The notes: a model not told the origin generated them from the sequence alone. A stretch of 64,000 bases of DNA from Ligilactobacillus ruminis DSM 20403 = NBRC 102161 (GCF_900113455.1 NZ_FOPI01000011.1:1-64000), one strand, 5' to 3'. Counted from the first letter of the stretch, positions 44,400 through 53,621 are shown. Translations and numbers: made by a program.

Positions 44400-44820
44400 T
44401 GACAGCTGACGAGTCCGCGCGGTTTTGGAGGATGCGGTAGACAAAAATTAGGCATTTCTCTCGATTTTTGTCTACTTCGATGGTCGCGCAGGGCCTTTTT
44501 GGAGGCAGCAGTAGACAAAATTCGGGCTTTTTGCTCCATTTTTGTCTACTTCGGGGATCGCACACGCCCTTTTTGGGGGCAGTGGTAGACAAAATCAAGG
44601 CATTTCTCACGGTTTTTGTCTACTTCGATGGTCGCGCGAGGCCTTTTTGAAGGCAGCGGTAGACAAAATCAAGGCATTTCTCACGGTTTTTGTCTACTTC
44701 GATGGTCGCGCGCGCCCTTTTTGAAAGCAGCGGCAGACAAAATTCAGGCATTTCTCACGGAACAATTGCGGCCGCCCGCCACTGCAAGAACAAATTCCGA
44801 AGCCGCGAGCTCTGCATTTT
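44400..44820 (+). repeat. Modular hairpin repeat, copy 4 (five 74-bp units, no head)
   Basis: Left arms lie at 44438, 44512, 44586, 44660 and 44734, spaced exactly 74 bp. Units 1-4 have TAGACAAAA with TTTTTGTCTA; unit 5 starts CAGACAAAA and lacks its right arm (it runs into GGAACAATTGCGGCCGC). Linkers read CTTCGATGGTCGCGCG(A/C)G(G/C)CCTTTTTGAAGGCAGCGG with variations. The head hairpins of copies 1-3 are missing, but the tail CTCTGCATTTTATAAAAAAAG at 44811 is present. The element fills the gap between aspA and the DUF711 gene. Confidence 0.88.
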
Positions 44821-44821
44821 A

Positions 44822-44854
44822 TAAAAAAAGCGACACGCCGAAATGGCATGTCGC
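44822..44854 (-). terminator. Terminator of the ACT/DUF711 operon
   Basis: GCGACACGCC and GGCATGTCGC form a stem. On the minus strand seven T residues follow, supplied by the A-rich end of the repeat tail. Confidence 0.85.
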
Positions 44855-44867
44855 AAGCAACTTAATG

Positions 44868-46223
44868 TTAATTTTTAAAACTGTGAATCGGAGCTGGAAT
44901 CAAACCGCCACGGTGAATCATGTCGGCAGAACTTGCCGGGTTGACGCCCATGATCGGCGCATGACCGAGGAGGCCGCCGAATTCCACGGTCTCGCCGACC
45001 TTCTTGCCGGGAACCGGAATGACGCGAACGGCCGTCGTCTTGTTGTTGATCATGCCGATTGCTGCTTCATCTGCAATCATGGCACTGATCGTTTCAGCAG
45101 GCGTATCGCCAGGAACGGCAATCATGTCGAGTCCGACCGAGCAAACCGCCGTCATGGCTTCAAGCTTGGAAAGAGTCAGCGTACCGGCATTGACGGCATC
45201 GATCATCCCGGCATCTTCGGAAACTGGGATGAATGCGCCCGACAATCCGCCGACGTGACTGCAGGCCATGATGCCGCCCTTTTTAACGGCATCGTTGAGC
45301 ATGGCAAGAGCTGCCGTCGTGCCGTGAGTGCCGACTCGTTCGAGACCGATTTCTTCCAAAACCTGCGCAACGGAGTCCCCAACGGCAGGCGTCGGTGCAA
45401 GCGACAAATCAACGATGCCAAACGGAACGCCGAGACGTTCTGAGGCAACTGTACCAACCATTTGACCCATGCGCGTAACTTTGAACGCTGTTTGCTTGAT
45501 CGTTTCGGCAACGACGTCCATGGAAGCACCCTTGACTTTTTCAAGCGCCTTCTTAACGACGCCGGGGCCGGAAACACCGACGTTGATGACGGTATCCGGT
45601 TCGGAAACGCCGCAAAAACCGCCGGCCATGAACGGGTTGTCTTCAACGGCATTGCAGAAAACAACCATTTTGGCATTCGTCATGAAATCAAGCTCTGAGG
45701 CTTTCTTGACGGCCTGCCCCATTTCGGCAACGGCATCCATGTTGATGCCGCTTCTCGTTGAACCGACGTTGACCGAAGCACAAACAAGATCGGTTTGAGC
45801 CAAAGCTTCCGGAATCGACTTGATCAGAGTCTTGTCGCCGCTTTGATATCCCTTTTGAACAAGCGCAGAATATCCACCGATGAAATCAATGCCGAGCGTA
45901 TGGGCTGCCTTGTCAAGCGTCAAGGCATATTTGACGTAATCCTGATCGTGCGAAGCAGCGGCAATCAAAGAAATCGGCGTTACCGTGACGCGCTTGTTGA
46001 TGATCGGAATTCCATATTCTTCTTGAATCTGTTCACCGACCTTGACGAGATTCCTGGCCTTGGTCGTGATTTTGTCGTAAATCTTCTGGCAAGCTTTGTC
46101 GCTGTCCGAGTCGATGCAGTCAAGCAATGAGATTCCCATCGTGATCGTACGCACGTCAAGATTCTCGTCAGAAATCATGTGAATCGTTTCTAAAATCTTT
46201 TCGCTTTCCATATTTTCCCCCAT
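44868..46223 (-). CDS. DUF711 (UPF0210, PFL family) protein
   Basis: A 451-residue protein of the UPF0210/DUF711 family, full length. It begins with [20 protein letters not shown], has [13 protein letters not shown]-type sequence near 115, [19 protein letters not shown] near 150 and a long conserved C-terminal part ending [15 protein letters not shown]. The function is not established; a glycyl-radical-like (PFL-like) fold has been noted for the family. It overlaps the upstream ACT-domain gene by one base, a pairing kept across many Firmicutes, which suggests that the two products act together. Confidence 0.93.
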   Translation of the reverse strand: MGENMESEKILETIHMISDENLDVRTITMGISLLDCIDSDSDKACQKIYDKITTKARNLVKVGEQIQEEYGIPIINKRVTVTPISLIAAASHDQDYVKYALTLDKAAHTLGIDFIGGYSALVQKGYQSGDKTLIKSIPEALAQTDLVCASVNVGSTRSGINMDAVAEMGQAVKKASELDFMTNAKMVVFCNAVEDNPFMAGGFCGVSEPDTVINVGVSGPGVVKKALEKVKGASMDVVAETIKQTAFKVTRMGQMVGTVASERLGVPFGIVDLSLAPTPAVGDSVAQVLEEIGLERVGTHGTTAALAMLNDAVKKGGIMACSHVGGLSGAFIPVSEDAGMIDAVNAGTLTLSKLEAMTAVCSVGLDMIAVPGDTPAETISAMIADEAAIGMINNKTTAVRVIPVPGKKVGETVEFGGLLGHAPIMGVNPASSADMIHRGGLIPAPIHSFKN

Positions 46224-46492
46224 TAAAGATGATGCATCGCACGGTAGATTTCTTCGTTGCGAATGCGAATCTCAACGCCAAGCTTTTGACCAAGGTCTGC
46301 CAATTCTTGTGCCAAAACGCCGAATTCTTTTTCGTTTTCCGGCACGTCTACCATCATCATCATTGTAAAGTAGCCATCCATGATCGTTTGTGACAAATCC
46401 AGGATGTTAACCTTGTTTTCTGCCAAATATTGACTTACGCCTGCGATAATTCCGACTTGATCTTCACCGACAGTGGTCAAAATTGCTTTCAT
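46223..46492 (-). CDS. ACT domain protein (UPF0237)
   Basis: An 89-residue single ACT domain: [47 protein letters not shown] is the ligand-binding beta-alpha-beta unit. Such stand-alone ACT proteins probably bind an amino acid and control a partner, here the DUF711 protein encoded one base downstream. A G-rich ribosome site (GAGGTG) lies before the ATG. Upstream to the promoter of the MFS gene are about 170 bp of AT-rich sequence. Confidence 0.93.
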   Translation of the reverse strand: MKAILTTVGEDQVGIIAGVSQYLAENKVNILDLSQTIMDGYFTMMMMVDVPENEKEFGVLAQELADLGQKLGVEIRIRNEEIYRAMHHL

Positions 46493-46658
46493 CTTTTTTG
46501 CACCTCGTTCTTTATATTAAACCTGTTAGTTTTAATAAAAGTATAGCGCATAACTAATAATTTCGCAAAACATTTTGAAAATATTCGTGTTTTTCAGCAA
46601 ATTTGTTTTTTTATCCTCAAATATCGAATATTGCCGCACTGCATTTTATAAAGAAGGC

Positions 46659-46703
46659 TTGAAATTAAATGCAAATGCATTTATTATTAAATGCAGATGC
46701 ATG
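46659..46703 (+). promoter_or_regulatory. Promoter with twin operators for the efflux pump operon
   Basis: TTGAAA at 46659-46664 and TATTAT at 46682-46687 are 17 bp apart. Two near-identical 16-mers, TTAAATGCAAATGCAT (46665-46680) and TTAAATGCAGATGCAT (46688-46703), lie one inside the spacer and one just past the -10 box. This layout suits repression by the MarR protein encoded downstream. Confidence 0.75.
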
Positions 46704-46728
46704 TAATTTAGAAAGAGGAATTGAAAAC

Positions 46729-48099
46729 ATGGCAAATATTTCAAAAACCATCAATCCGAAACTTCGGACGACAATTACCGTGCTGCTGCTTCTTTCATCG
46801 TTCATCAGTCTAGCCAGCCAAACGATGATGGTCACAGCTCTTCCTGTCATCCAAAGGGAAATGCACGTTTCACTGACACTTGCGCAATGGCTGACCACCG
46901 GTTACACGTTGATCATCGGAGTCGTAACGCCCCTTTCATCCAATATGTATGAAAAGTTCCGCAATCGCTCCGTCTTTTTGGGAACGATCGGCACGTTTGT
47001 CATCGGCACACTCATCGGCTGCGTTGCGCATAACTTTTGGTTCCTGTTGCTTGCGAGACTCGTTCAGGCATGCGCAGGCGGAATTTTGATGTCATTTCAA
47101 ATGACGACGATGATTTCAATCTATCCGATGGAAAAACGCGGAACGATTCTTGGCATGTCAGGCCTTGTTATCGCCTTCGGACCGGCAATCGGGCCGACGC
47201 TTTCAGGAATCATCGTCAACTCGCTCGGATGGCGTTACATATTCATTCTTGTGCTGCCGCTGATGCTGCTGGTTTTACTGATCGGTTTTGCAACGTTCCC
47301 AAACTTCAAAGAACCGCGCGAACTCAAAATCGACGTTCTTTCCGTCTTCCTGTCCTTGATCGGTGCAGCTTTGACGCTTGCAAGCCTGACGTTTTTCCAA
47401 ACAGACATTGCTCTGGGATTTGTCATGCTCGTTGTCGGACTTGTCATTTTGACACTGTTCATTAAGCGCCAGCTCAAACTCAAAGACCCGATGCTAAACG
47501 TCAGAATCGTTGCCAACCCTGCATTTCGCAGAATGACGCTCGTTGGTATTTTTGCCTTCATGATTTTGCTTGGCACTGAACAAATGGTGCCGATCTTTGC
47601 GCAAAATGCCTCGCACGTCAGCTCAACCGTTTCAGGGATGATTCTTCTGCCAGGGGCAATTGCCAATGCGCTTTCGGCCGCCATCGTCGGACGCTTGTAC
47701 GATCGCTTCGGACCAAAATATCTGATTACGACCGGCGGTATTTTGATGCTTTTGGCCTCGATTCCGTTGGTTTCCCTCAAGCCGACGACCCCGCTTTGGA
47801 TCGTGACCGTCGCCTATATGGTCCGCATGATTGGCAATGCGCTCGTCTTTTCGCCTGCAATGTCCGAAGCATTTATCGAACTTGATCAAGCAGAAATCAG
47901 TCATGCGACTGCTTTGAACAACTCCATCAGACAGGCTTTCGGAGCAACTTCGATTACCTTGCTGATCGTTGTTTCCGGAATTCCGGCTTCATTTATTACC
48001 GGGTTCCACGCTGCCATGTGGCTGACCGTTGTCTTTGCGGTTTTGCTTTTAGCAACGTTTGCCCGCTACTGGCAAGGATCAAGCAGAAGGAATTCTTAA
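46729..48099 (+). CDS. DHA2 family multidrug efflux MFS transporter
   Basis: I chose the ATG at 46729 (MANISKTINPKLRTTITVLL) because AGAGGAA stands just upstream; the longer frame begins inside the operator. About 456 residues with 14 helices, the DHA2 number. MVTALPVIQREMHVSLTLAQWLTTGYTL in helix 1-2, the inter-helix loop NRSVFLGTIGTFVIGTLIG and the motif-C-like GLVIAFGPAIGPTLSGIIV near 145 are typical of EmrB/LmrB-type proton-drug antiporters. A MarR gene follows in the same operon, so induction by the exported compound is likely. Confidence 0.9.
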   Translation: MANISKTINPKLRTTITVLLLLSSFISLASQTMMVTALPVIQREMHVSLTLAQWLTTGYTLIIGVVTPLSSNMYEKFRNRSVFLGTIGTFVIGTLIGCVAHNFWFLLLARLVQACAGGILMSFQMTTMISIYPMEKRGTILGMSGLVIAFGPAIGPTLSGIIVNSLGWRYIFILVLPLMLLVLLIGFATFPNFKEPRELKIDVLSVFLSLIGAALTLASLTFFQTDIALGFVMLVVGLVILTLFIKRQLKLKDPMLNVRIVANPAFRRMTLVGIFAFMILLGTEQMVPIFAQNASHVSSTVSGMILLPGAIANALSAAIVGRLYDRFGPKYLITTGGILMLLASIPLVSLKPTTPLWIVTVAYMVRMIGNALVFSPAMSEAFIELDQAEISHATALNNSIRQAFGATSITLLIVVSGIPASFITGFHAAMWLTVVFAVLLLATFARYWQGSSRRNS

Positions 48100-48125
48100 A
48101 CTCTGCATTTTAAAAGGAACAAATT

Positions 48126-48542
48126 ATGAGATCGAGCATTGAAAAATGGTGTTCCGTCTTCAACCGCAAGATCAGAACCGAAATCAACCGACGCTGCAGC
48201 AAATACGGCTTGCACGAGGCGAATTTCTTTTACCTGATTATTGTCGACGAACACCCTGGCATCAGCCAGAATTACCTGATTCAGACGATTCAGCGCGAGC
48301 AAAGCATCGTTACCAAACACATCAATCACCTTGTGGCCGACGGTTGGCTGAGAAAAGACGTCGCAAAAAACGACCGGCGTAAAAACGAACTGTTTTTGAC
48401 ACAAAAAGGTCGAAACGTTATTCCCGTACTCGACCATATTATGGAAGACATCAGCCATGAAAGCGTTGCTGGCTTGACTGACAATGAAGCTAAGATGTTG
48501 GAGAACCTGTTGGAAAAGGCGGCCAAAACATATGACGTGTAA
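48126..48542 (+). CDS. MarR family transcriptional regulator
   Basis: A 138-residue winged-helix repressor. The core is GISQNYLIQTIQREQSIVTKHINHLVADGWLRKDVAKNDRRKNELFLTQKG, helix-turn-helix plus wing with the basic DRR. It follows the efflux gene by 26 bp and presumably represses the shared promoter by binding the paired ATGCA(A/G)ATGCAT sites. An exact CTCTGCATTTT tail motif stands at the ribosome-binding region between the two genes. Confidence 0.92.
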   Translation: MRSSIEKWCSVFNRKIRTEINRRCSKYGLHEANFFYLIIVDEHPGISQNYLIQTIQREQSIVTKHINHLVADGWLRKDVAKNDRRKNELFLTQKGRNVIPVLDHIMEDISHESVAGLTDNEAKMLENLLEKAAKTYDV

Positions 48543-48578
48543 GTTCAAGATGCCGGGAAATCCCCGCTTGGACTAAAT

Positions 48579-48628
48579 AAAAAGCCGAACAGAGGCAGTC
48601 GAGTTGCGACTGACTTTGTTCGGCTTTT
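48579..48628. terminator. Terminator / GCCGAAC hairpin module, copy 1
   Basis: AAAAGCCGAACA pairs with TGTTCGGCTTTT, with an inner CAGTC…GACTG stem. It closes the MFS-marR operon and, read leftwards, the surface-protein gene. The same module, with a conserved flank of about 30 bp on its right side, recurs at 50537-50617 and in inverse orientation at 56314-56398. Confidence 0.8.
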
Positions 48629-48681
48629 CGTTTAAACCAAGATAGAAAAGAGACTTTTTTCTCAGCCTCCGTTGTTAAAAA

Positions 48682-50166
48682 TTATTCTTTCTTGTTATCT
48701 AAATTGAAACGACGATCAAGCATGACCAAGCCGCAGATTGATAAAATTCCAACAATAACTGCACCCAAGAAACACAAATTTGAACTGAAATCGCCAGTTT
48801 GCGGCAGAAGTCCAAAATTATTTTTGCTTTCGCTTGGTTGAGCAGCTTTTTGCTTGACGGCAAATTTAGCTGGAGTGATAACTTCTGTCTGACGCGGCTG
48901 ATCTTTTTGTCGATCCACCTGAAATTTTCTCACGTTCCGATCGTTATTTGACCCGGCTGCAACCTTTTCTTGTTGCGGGTTTTTATTTTCACCGTTGGCG
49001 TTGCTTTCCGCAGAATTATCGGCCACGTAGCTGACCACGCCATCCTTGAACGGATCTTCAGGCGAAGACAAACGGTAGCCGTCGCATTTGTTTGCGCTGA
49101 CCTGTTGAAGGCTGCCATTGCTGCATTCGACAGTATATCCTTCGATATAAGGAACGATCTGATTCTGGGCGGCTATCTTGGTCGAATCTGACGGATCGTT
49201 TTGGTATGCAATGTCTTGCTCCGGCTTTCCGGGAACGGAAATCTTCCACGATCCCAGACGCTTATAAACATAGTTGATTGTCCGAGTCTGGTTGCCGAAG
49301 TAATTTTCAAGCGGAATCGTCATCCCGCCCACAAAACTGAGATGGGCAGTTCCGTGGCCGAACGGCTCAAGCATCATCGAGTTGCCGATTTTTGCTCCGC
49401 CGTAATAGACGTCGGCAATTGCCGTACCAGAATCGTCCATTTGCGTATATTTGATCGTTGCACCGATGCCGCCATGATACTTGATTGTCCGCACCGTTCC
49501 GGGAACGTTGCTTTCATTCATTCGATCATCTGCATTCGATGGTGTTTCCGTCAACAGATATCCAGGAAAAACTCGACGCTTGGTTTGGTAAATCATTCCG
49601 GTCATGACGTTGTGTCCGATAGACGGGGCAATCCTTTTGCCGTTGCTATCAAGGTAATTGATCGTCTGGTTGATCAACCGCGGCGTCGGTTCGGATATTT
49701 CCCGGGAAATAATCTGCGAATCTGAATCTTTGTAATGCTGCAAGACAACATTCGTATCGCCTTCGACCATCACGTCAAAGCTGTCTCCGTCATGGTAGTA
49801 GTGCAACTTAAACGGACGATTGCTTTGATCTACGTGCCTTAGTGCTTTATTGCTGTTCGGAGCAAGTTTGAAATTATTCGTTACTCCGTTTGGCATAAAC
49901 TCCCAAACGCTGATCGTCTGGTCACCATCGCGCCCGATTGCGGCAACGACTCTCGTCGGCCCCTTTGCGTTCAAGATGTCCGCATCAAAGAAAGCATATC
50001 GATTTGCACCAACAAAACTTGAATATTGCATATAGTTTTCAGGATTGCAGATCGTGTAGTTTTCATCTGCATGAACCCTGTTGACATAAATTGCAAATAC
50101 TCCAAGTATTATGGAAATAATCGTAACAATACCATATTTCAATCCCTTTTGAAATTCGTCCTTCAT
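48682..50166 (-). CDS. LPXTG-anchored surface protein with MucBP-like domain
   Basis: A 494-residue cell-wall protein. A signal anchor/peptide occupies ~1-35 (GIVTIISIILGVFAIYVNRVHA), followed by a ~110-residue domain beginning ENYTICNPENYMQYSSFVG. From about 165, INYLDSNGKRIAPSIGHNVM resembles the start of a MucBP (mucin-binding) domain. Further beta-rich parts follow, then a Lys/Gln/Pro-rich wall-spanning segment. The sorting signal is LLPQTG near 458, a helix and a charged tail. It is likely anchored by the housekeeping sortase and may bind mucus. MucBP assignment is moderate. Confidence 0.85.
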   Translation of the reverse strand: MKDEFQKGLKYGIVTIISIILGVFAIYVNRVHADENYTICNPENYMQYSSFVGANRYAFFDADILNAKGPTRVVAAIGRDGDQTISVWEFMPNGVTNNFKLAPNSNKALRHVDQSNRPFKLHYYHDGDSFDVMVEGDTNVVLQHYKDSDSQIISREISEPTPRLINQTINYLDSNGKRIAPSIGHNVMTGMIYQTKRRVFPGYLLTETPSNADDRMNESNVPGTVRTIKYHGGIGATIKYTQMDDSGTAIADVYYGGAKIGNSMMLEPFGHGTAHLSFVGGMTIPLENYFGNQTRTINYVYKRLGSWKISVPGKPEQDIAYQNDPSDSTKIAAQNQIVPYIEGYTVECSNGSLQQVSANKCDGYRLSSPEDPFKDGVVSYVADNSAESNANGENKNPQQEKVAAGSNNDRNVRKFQVDRQKDQPRQTEVITPAKFAVKQKAAQPSESKNNFGLLPQTGDFSSNLCFLGAVIVGILSICGLVMLDRRFNLDNKKE

Positions 50167-50295
50167 AATTTATCCCCCTAAGTAATACTAAGATTAACTA
50201 TAGCACAAAATTGAAAAATAGTGTGCATTTTTAATGCTCTGCCCCTAATTCACCAGACAGGAGGGCAAAGCTTATTTTTCCACAATTTTTCTGCG

Positions 50296-50617
50296 TTTAC
50301 GGACACATCGATAAAAATGGAGCCTCTGTCTGTAAATGGCCTGCTTAAAAAATGGCGATTATGGACAAAATGGTCAAAAATGGCCGCTTGTCCGTAAGAT
50401 TCCAGACGTTTGAGCCCCGGTTTTACGGACAAATCATTGGAAAAAGCCGGTTTGTCCGTAAATTTGCGCGAAATCTTGGATAAATCAGTTGAGCAGTACT
50501 GCTTCTTGAAAAAGTAGTTTTTATGCATTTAAAATTAAAAAGCCGAACGAAGTCAGTCGCAACTCGACCGCCTCTGTTCGGCATTTCATTTAATTCAAGT
50601 AAGAAACGGGACTTTTC
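50296..50617 (+). repeat. TTTACGGACAAA hairpin array plus GCCGAAC module
   Basis: Three tandem hairpins lie at 50296-50336 (TTTACGGACA/TGTCTGTAAA), 50359-50397 (TTATGGACAAA/TTGTCCGTAA) and 50421-50462 (TTTTACGGACAAA/TTTGTCCGTAAA), period 62-63 bp. Then comes the hairpin AAAAGCCGAAC…GTTCGGCATTTC (50537-50586) and a conserved flank (about 50587-50617, AGTAAGAAACGGGACTTTTC). The same series of parts occurs inverted at 56314-56482. The GCCGAAC hairpin doubles as the pncB terminator on the minus strand. This fills the gap between the surface protein promoter and pncB. Confidence 0.82.
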
Positions 50618-50634
50618 TCCGGCATTCTCACTAT

Positions 50635-52071
50635 TTATTGATCTGCAAATTTTGAAACGAGTTCTTGCTGAACTTCATAAAGTTTTGGCGTGATGAACAC
50701 CGGATATTCATCCGCATTGAGCAGGCGCTTCGTTGAATGCGGAAGCAAATCGAGCTGAGATTTGCTGAACTTTTGGATCTCAAAGACGTTTGGAAGATCG
50801 ATTTTGACTTCAGTCCCGTCCATAGCTTCTTTTTGAAGAGGAACCGCCGTAAAGTTTGCAAGATGACCCTTTTGTTTCGTTGCCAACGGATCAGCCTTGA
50901 AAGCCGTGAGTTCGGACGGAAGATCCTCGTCACGAAGCGTGATAATATCGGCAAAGGCTTTGCCTGATTTGTTGTCGATCAAGCGATATGTCTGCTTGAT
51001 GCCAGGAAGCGTCAACTTGCCCTTGCTTTCCGAAACTTTGATCTTCGGAATGAGCTTGTCGCCTTTGATAACGGCAGAAAGCTTGTAAACACCGCTCAAA
51101 ACAGGCGAAGACGAGCTTGTGATCATCTTTTCGCCGACGCCGAAATTGTCGATCGGAGCACCTTGTTCGAGCAGGGACTGGATGATGTTTTCGTCAAGCG
51201 CATTTGAAATCGTGATTTTGGCATTCGGGAAGCCTGCTTCGTCCATCATTTCACGGGCTGCTTCAGCAAGTTTTGTTACGTCGCCTGAATCAATCCGGAT
51301 ACCGAAATTGCCGTGTCCTTCCGCCTTCAATTCGTTGAAAATCTTAATGGCATTCGGAACGCCTGATTCGAGCACGTCATACGTATCAGCCAAAAGCGAG
51401 CAGTTGTCAGGATAAATGTCTGCCCAGGCTCTGAATGCGTCGTATTCGCTGTCGAAAGCTTCGATCCAACTGTGCGCCATCGTTCCTGCAGCCGGAATTC
51501 CGAATTTTTTGGCCGCAAGCAGGTTGGAAGTGGAACTTGCACCGCCGATTACGGCTGCCCTTGCACCGTAAGTAGCACTTGAAGGCCCTTGGGCACGACG
51601 AGCACCGAATTCCATGACGCCGCGCCCTTTGGCTGCAGCCGTGATTCGACGCGCCTTTGTTGCGATCAGCGTTTCGTGATTGATGATGCTCAAAAGAAGC
51701 GTTTCAAACAGCTGTGCCTGAATCAGCGGTCCTTGAATCGTCATTACGGGTTCGCGCGGGAAAATCGGAGTGCCTTCCGGAACGGCCCAGACGCGACAAC
51801 TGAATTTGAAATCAGCCAAATATTCGATAAAATCATCTGAAAAAAGGTTTAACCCCTTCAAATACTCGATGTCTTCTTTTTCAAAGTGGAAGTTCTTGAG
51901 CTCCTCGACTGCTTGCTCAAGCCCTGCCAACACTACAAAACTTCCATCGTCGGGCATCTTGCGAAAGAAGATGTCAAAAACGCCTTCTTCTTCGCCTAAC
52001 TTCTCCTTAAAACCGTTTGCCATCGTCAGTTCGTACAAATCGGTCACTAATGCCCAATTGTCTGCATCCAT
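50635..52071 (-). CDS. pncB: Nicotinate phosphoribosyltransferase
   Basis: A 478-residue enzyme of NAD salvage, making nicotinate mononucleotide from nicotinate and PRPP. The start NWALVTDLYELTMANGF is the family signature. EFGARRAQGPSSATYGARAAVIGGASSTSN near 155-180 and RIDSGDVTKLAEAAREMMDEAG near 257 match the NAPRTase active-site parts. Length is normal. The NrtR-type regulator of NAD synthesis is encoded directly upstream on the same strand. Confidence 0.96.
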   Translation of the reverse strand: MDADNWALVTDLYELTMANGFKEKLGEEEGVFDIFFRKMPDDGSFVVLAGLEQAVEELKNFHFEKEDIEYLKGLNLFSDDFIEYLADFKFSCRVWAVPEGTPIFPREPVMTIQGPLIQAQLFETLLLSIINHETLIATKARRITAAAKGRGVMEFGARRAQGPSSATYGARAAVIGGASSTSNLLAAKKFGIPAAGTMAHSWIEAFDSEYDAFRAWADIYPDNCSLLADTYDVLESGVPNAIKIFNELKAEGHGNFGIRIDSGDVTKLAEAAREMMDEAGFPNAKITISNALDENIIQSLLEQGAPIDNFGVGEKMITSSSSPVLSGVYKLSAVIKGDKLIPKIKVSESKGKLTLPGIKQTYRLIDNKSGKAFADIITLRDEDLPSELTAFKADPLATKQKGHLANFTAVPLQKEAMDGTEVKIDLPNVFEIQKFSKSQLDLLPHSTKRLLNADEYPVFITPKLYEVQQELVSKFADQ

Positions 52072-52097
52072 GAGATTTCCTCCTATTTAAGTCGCAA

Positions 52098-52130
52098 CTA
52101 CCTTTATTCTCCAATAAAGTAGATACCACT
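52098..52130. promoter_or_regulatory. Possible NrtR operator before pncB
   Basis: CTACCTTTATT and AATAAAGTAG form an imperfect inverted repeat at 52098-52122. GATACC(T)ACTT recurs: GATACCACTT at about 52123-52132 before pncB and GATACCTACTT at about 52975-52985 before nrtR. Shared sequence before both genes fits control by NrtR, but I cannot tell which part is the real box. Confidence 0.4.
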
Positions 52131-52157
52131 TTTATATTGAACCTATCTTACACTAAT

Positions 52158-52955
52158 TTACTTTGTTTTGCAACTTTCATCATCTTCGACTGATTTTAAA
52201 GCGTAAATCTTGGCTGGTCGTCCTGGGCGTTTTTGGACGGTTTCCGTCCCGATTTCCTTTAACAGATGCATATGCGTTTTTCTGAAGTTGGAATTGTCGA
52301 TTGCGTCGACTTTTTTCATCAAAAACGGTGCATAAACGCAGCGAGCCTCGCGCATCGTAAACGTCGATCCCAAAACCAGCAAGACGTTTGGTCGGTAGTT
52401 GAGCTTATTGCGAATTCTTTCGCAAGCCACTTTGAAGATCCAGTCGTAATCAAATGCGAGGTGCGTTTTGGGATCGTACTCTGCATTTTCATAATACTTC
52501 GCCTGACTCGTCGCTTCGCTTGCTTTAAAATGCAGTGCTCCGTTCCGCACCACATAGTGACCGTCTTCTGCGGAGAACGCAAACCAGCGCGCATCGGTTG
52601 CCCCGTATCCGGCTTTGAGCGGTGGCATTTCAGGAAGAAACGTCATGTACGCCAAAGACAGGATTCGGTCGCGCCCCCGGCCGGAACGCATCGGATTCGT
52701 GAAAGTCGCCAACTGTTCGGTATGGATCGCAGACAGATTCAGTCCGATTTTTTCGCGAACCAGCCTAAGCGCTGCCGCATCCGCGCTTTCTTCCGTTCTC
52801 AAATATGTTTCGGGCATTGCCCATGCCCCTTTTTCGGGCTCATTTGCACGCTTAACGAGCAGCATGTTGACTTGACTTGTTTCCCGGTCAAAACTCCAAA
52901 TAACATTAACGATGTTGATATATGGTCGTTCCAACAATTCCGTCTGTTCGCTCAT
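52158..52955 (-). CDS. nrtR: NrtR-type regulator of NAD metabolism (Nudix + winged helix)
   Basis: A 265-residue two-domain protein. Residues ~10-150 form a Nudix-like domain (NVIWSFDRETSQVNMLLVKR, GAWAMPETYLRTEESADAAA). In it the catalytic Nudix box REUXEEXGU is altered to RLVREKIGL, as expected for a sensor rather than an enzyme. Residues ~180-260 form a winged helix (FRKTHMHLLKEIGTETVQKRPGRPAKIYAL). NrtR repressors bind ADP-ribose or related NAD metabolites and control NAD salvage. The position before pncB fits exactly. Confidence 0.9.
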   Translation of the reverse strand: MSEQTELLERPYINIVNVIWSFDRETSQVNMLLVKRANEPEKGAWAMPETYLRTEESADAAALRLVREKIGLNLSAIHTEQLATFTNPMRSGRGRDRILSLAYMTFLPEMPPLKAGYGATDARWFAFSAEDGHYVVRNGALHFKASEATSQAKYYENAEYDPKTHLAFDYDWIFKVACERIRNKLNYRPNVLLVLGSTFTMREARCVYAPFLMKKVDAIDNSNFRKTHMHLLKEIGTETVQKRPGRPAKIYALKSVEDDESCKTK

Positions 52956-53082
52956 GATATTCTCCCTTTCGATTGATACCTACTTATAATTATATCTTAA
53001 ATTAAGAGTCATGTGTACTCAAAGCAACACCAATGGATTATAATATAGGTAAATATTTTTTAAGAAAGGCGGAATTTATAAT

Positions 53083-53424
53083 ATGCTGCATATGATTCCT
53101 GACAACATGGAACAGGTCGAAGAAAAACTCGCTTGGATGAAGCAAAACGGCTACGAACAAACCACCAAACAAGACGTCATCAACGATATGACCAGGGACG
53201 GCGTGCAAGACATGCTGGATACGGCGCTTGAAGGGCCGTATTGGACGGCACGCTGGGAAGAAGCAGGCCAATTGCTTAAAGTTTGCGGACCTGTCGGCGA
53301 CGTTATCGGAACTTTAAAACCTCGTGATGAGTACGCTGATTTTGAAAGCGACCTTGAAAACAATGCCATCCTCTTTTGGCGCAATCTTGCAACGCAAACG
53401 CAAAAACTCATCGGTCATGACTAA
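53083..53424 (+). CDS. Conserved-looking small protein, unknown
   Basis: A 113-residue acidic soluble protein with AAAGGCGGA before the ATG and a TATAAT at about 53038. It is helical at the start (MEQVEEKLAWMKQNGYEQTTKQDVINDM) and has WTARWEEAGQLLKVCGPVGDVIGTLKP in the middle. No family was recognised and no helix-turn-helix or membrane segment is seen. It stands alone; the 196 bp after it hold AT-rich sequence and the promoter region of the next small gene. Confidence 0.7.
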   Translation: MLHMIPDNMEQVEEKLAWMKQNGYEQTTKQDVINDMTRDGVQDMLDTALEGPYWTARWEEAGQLLKVCGPVGDVIGTLKPRDEYADFESDLENNAILFWRNLATQTQKLIGHD

Positions 53425-53621
53425 AAATGAGAAGAATATGCGGCCATTAATCATTGTCTAGTCAATTGATGATAAGTTAAAATGCATTCTTTACAATCAA
53501 GTACACGCTTACATTATTGATATAGATATCTTTCTAGATTAGAAATACTTTTTTCTGCTTGCAACTACTTGAAATTGTGATAAAATGTTAGTAATTTTTA
53601 CAGAAAGAAGAATTACTAACA

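Noticed and set aside
40600-44770. Tandem 73-74 bp units as a CRISPR array
   Set aside because: The whole unit is repeated, including the part that would be the spacer, and there are no cas genes nearby.
44468-45443. Plus-strand frames starting MSTSM… in the repeat array and running into the DUF711 gene
   Set aside because: They reflect repeat units and antisense of the DUF711 gene.
52480-52510. CTCTGCATTTT inside nrtR, and CTGCATTTT inside srtC (about 56750)
   Set aside because: Inside well-conserved coding sequence; counted as chance, not as repeat tails.
52266-52976. Plus-strand frame of 236 codons over nrtR
   Set aside because: Antisense shadow of the clear Nudix/winged-helix gene.
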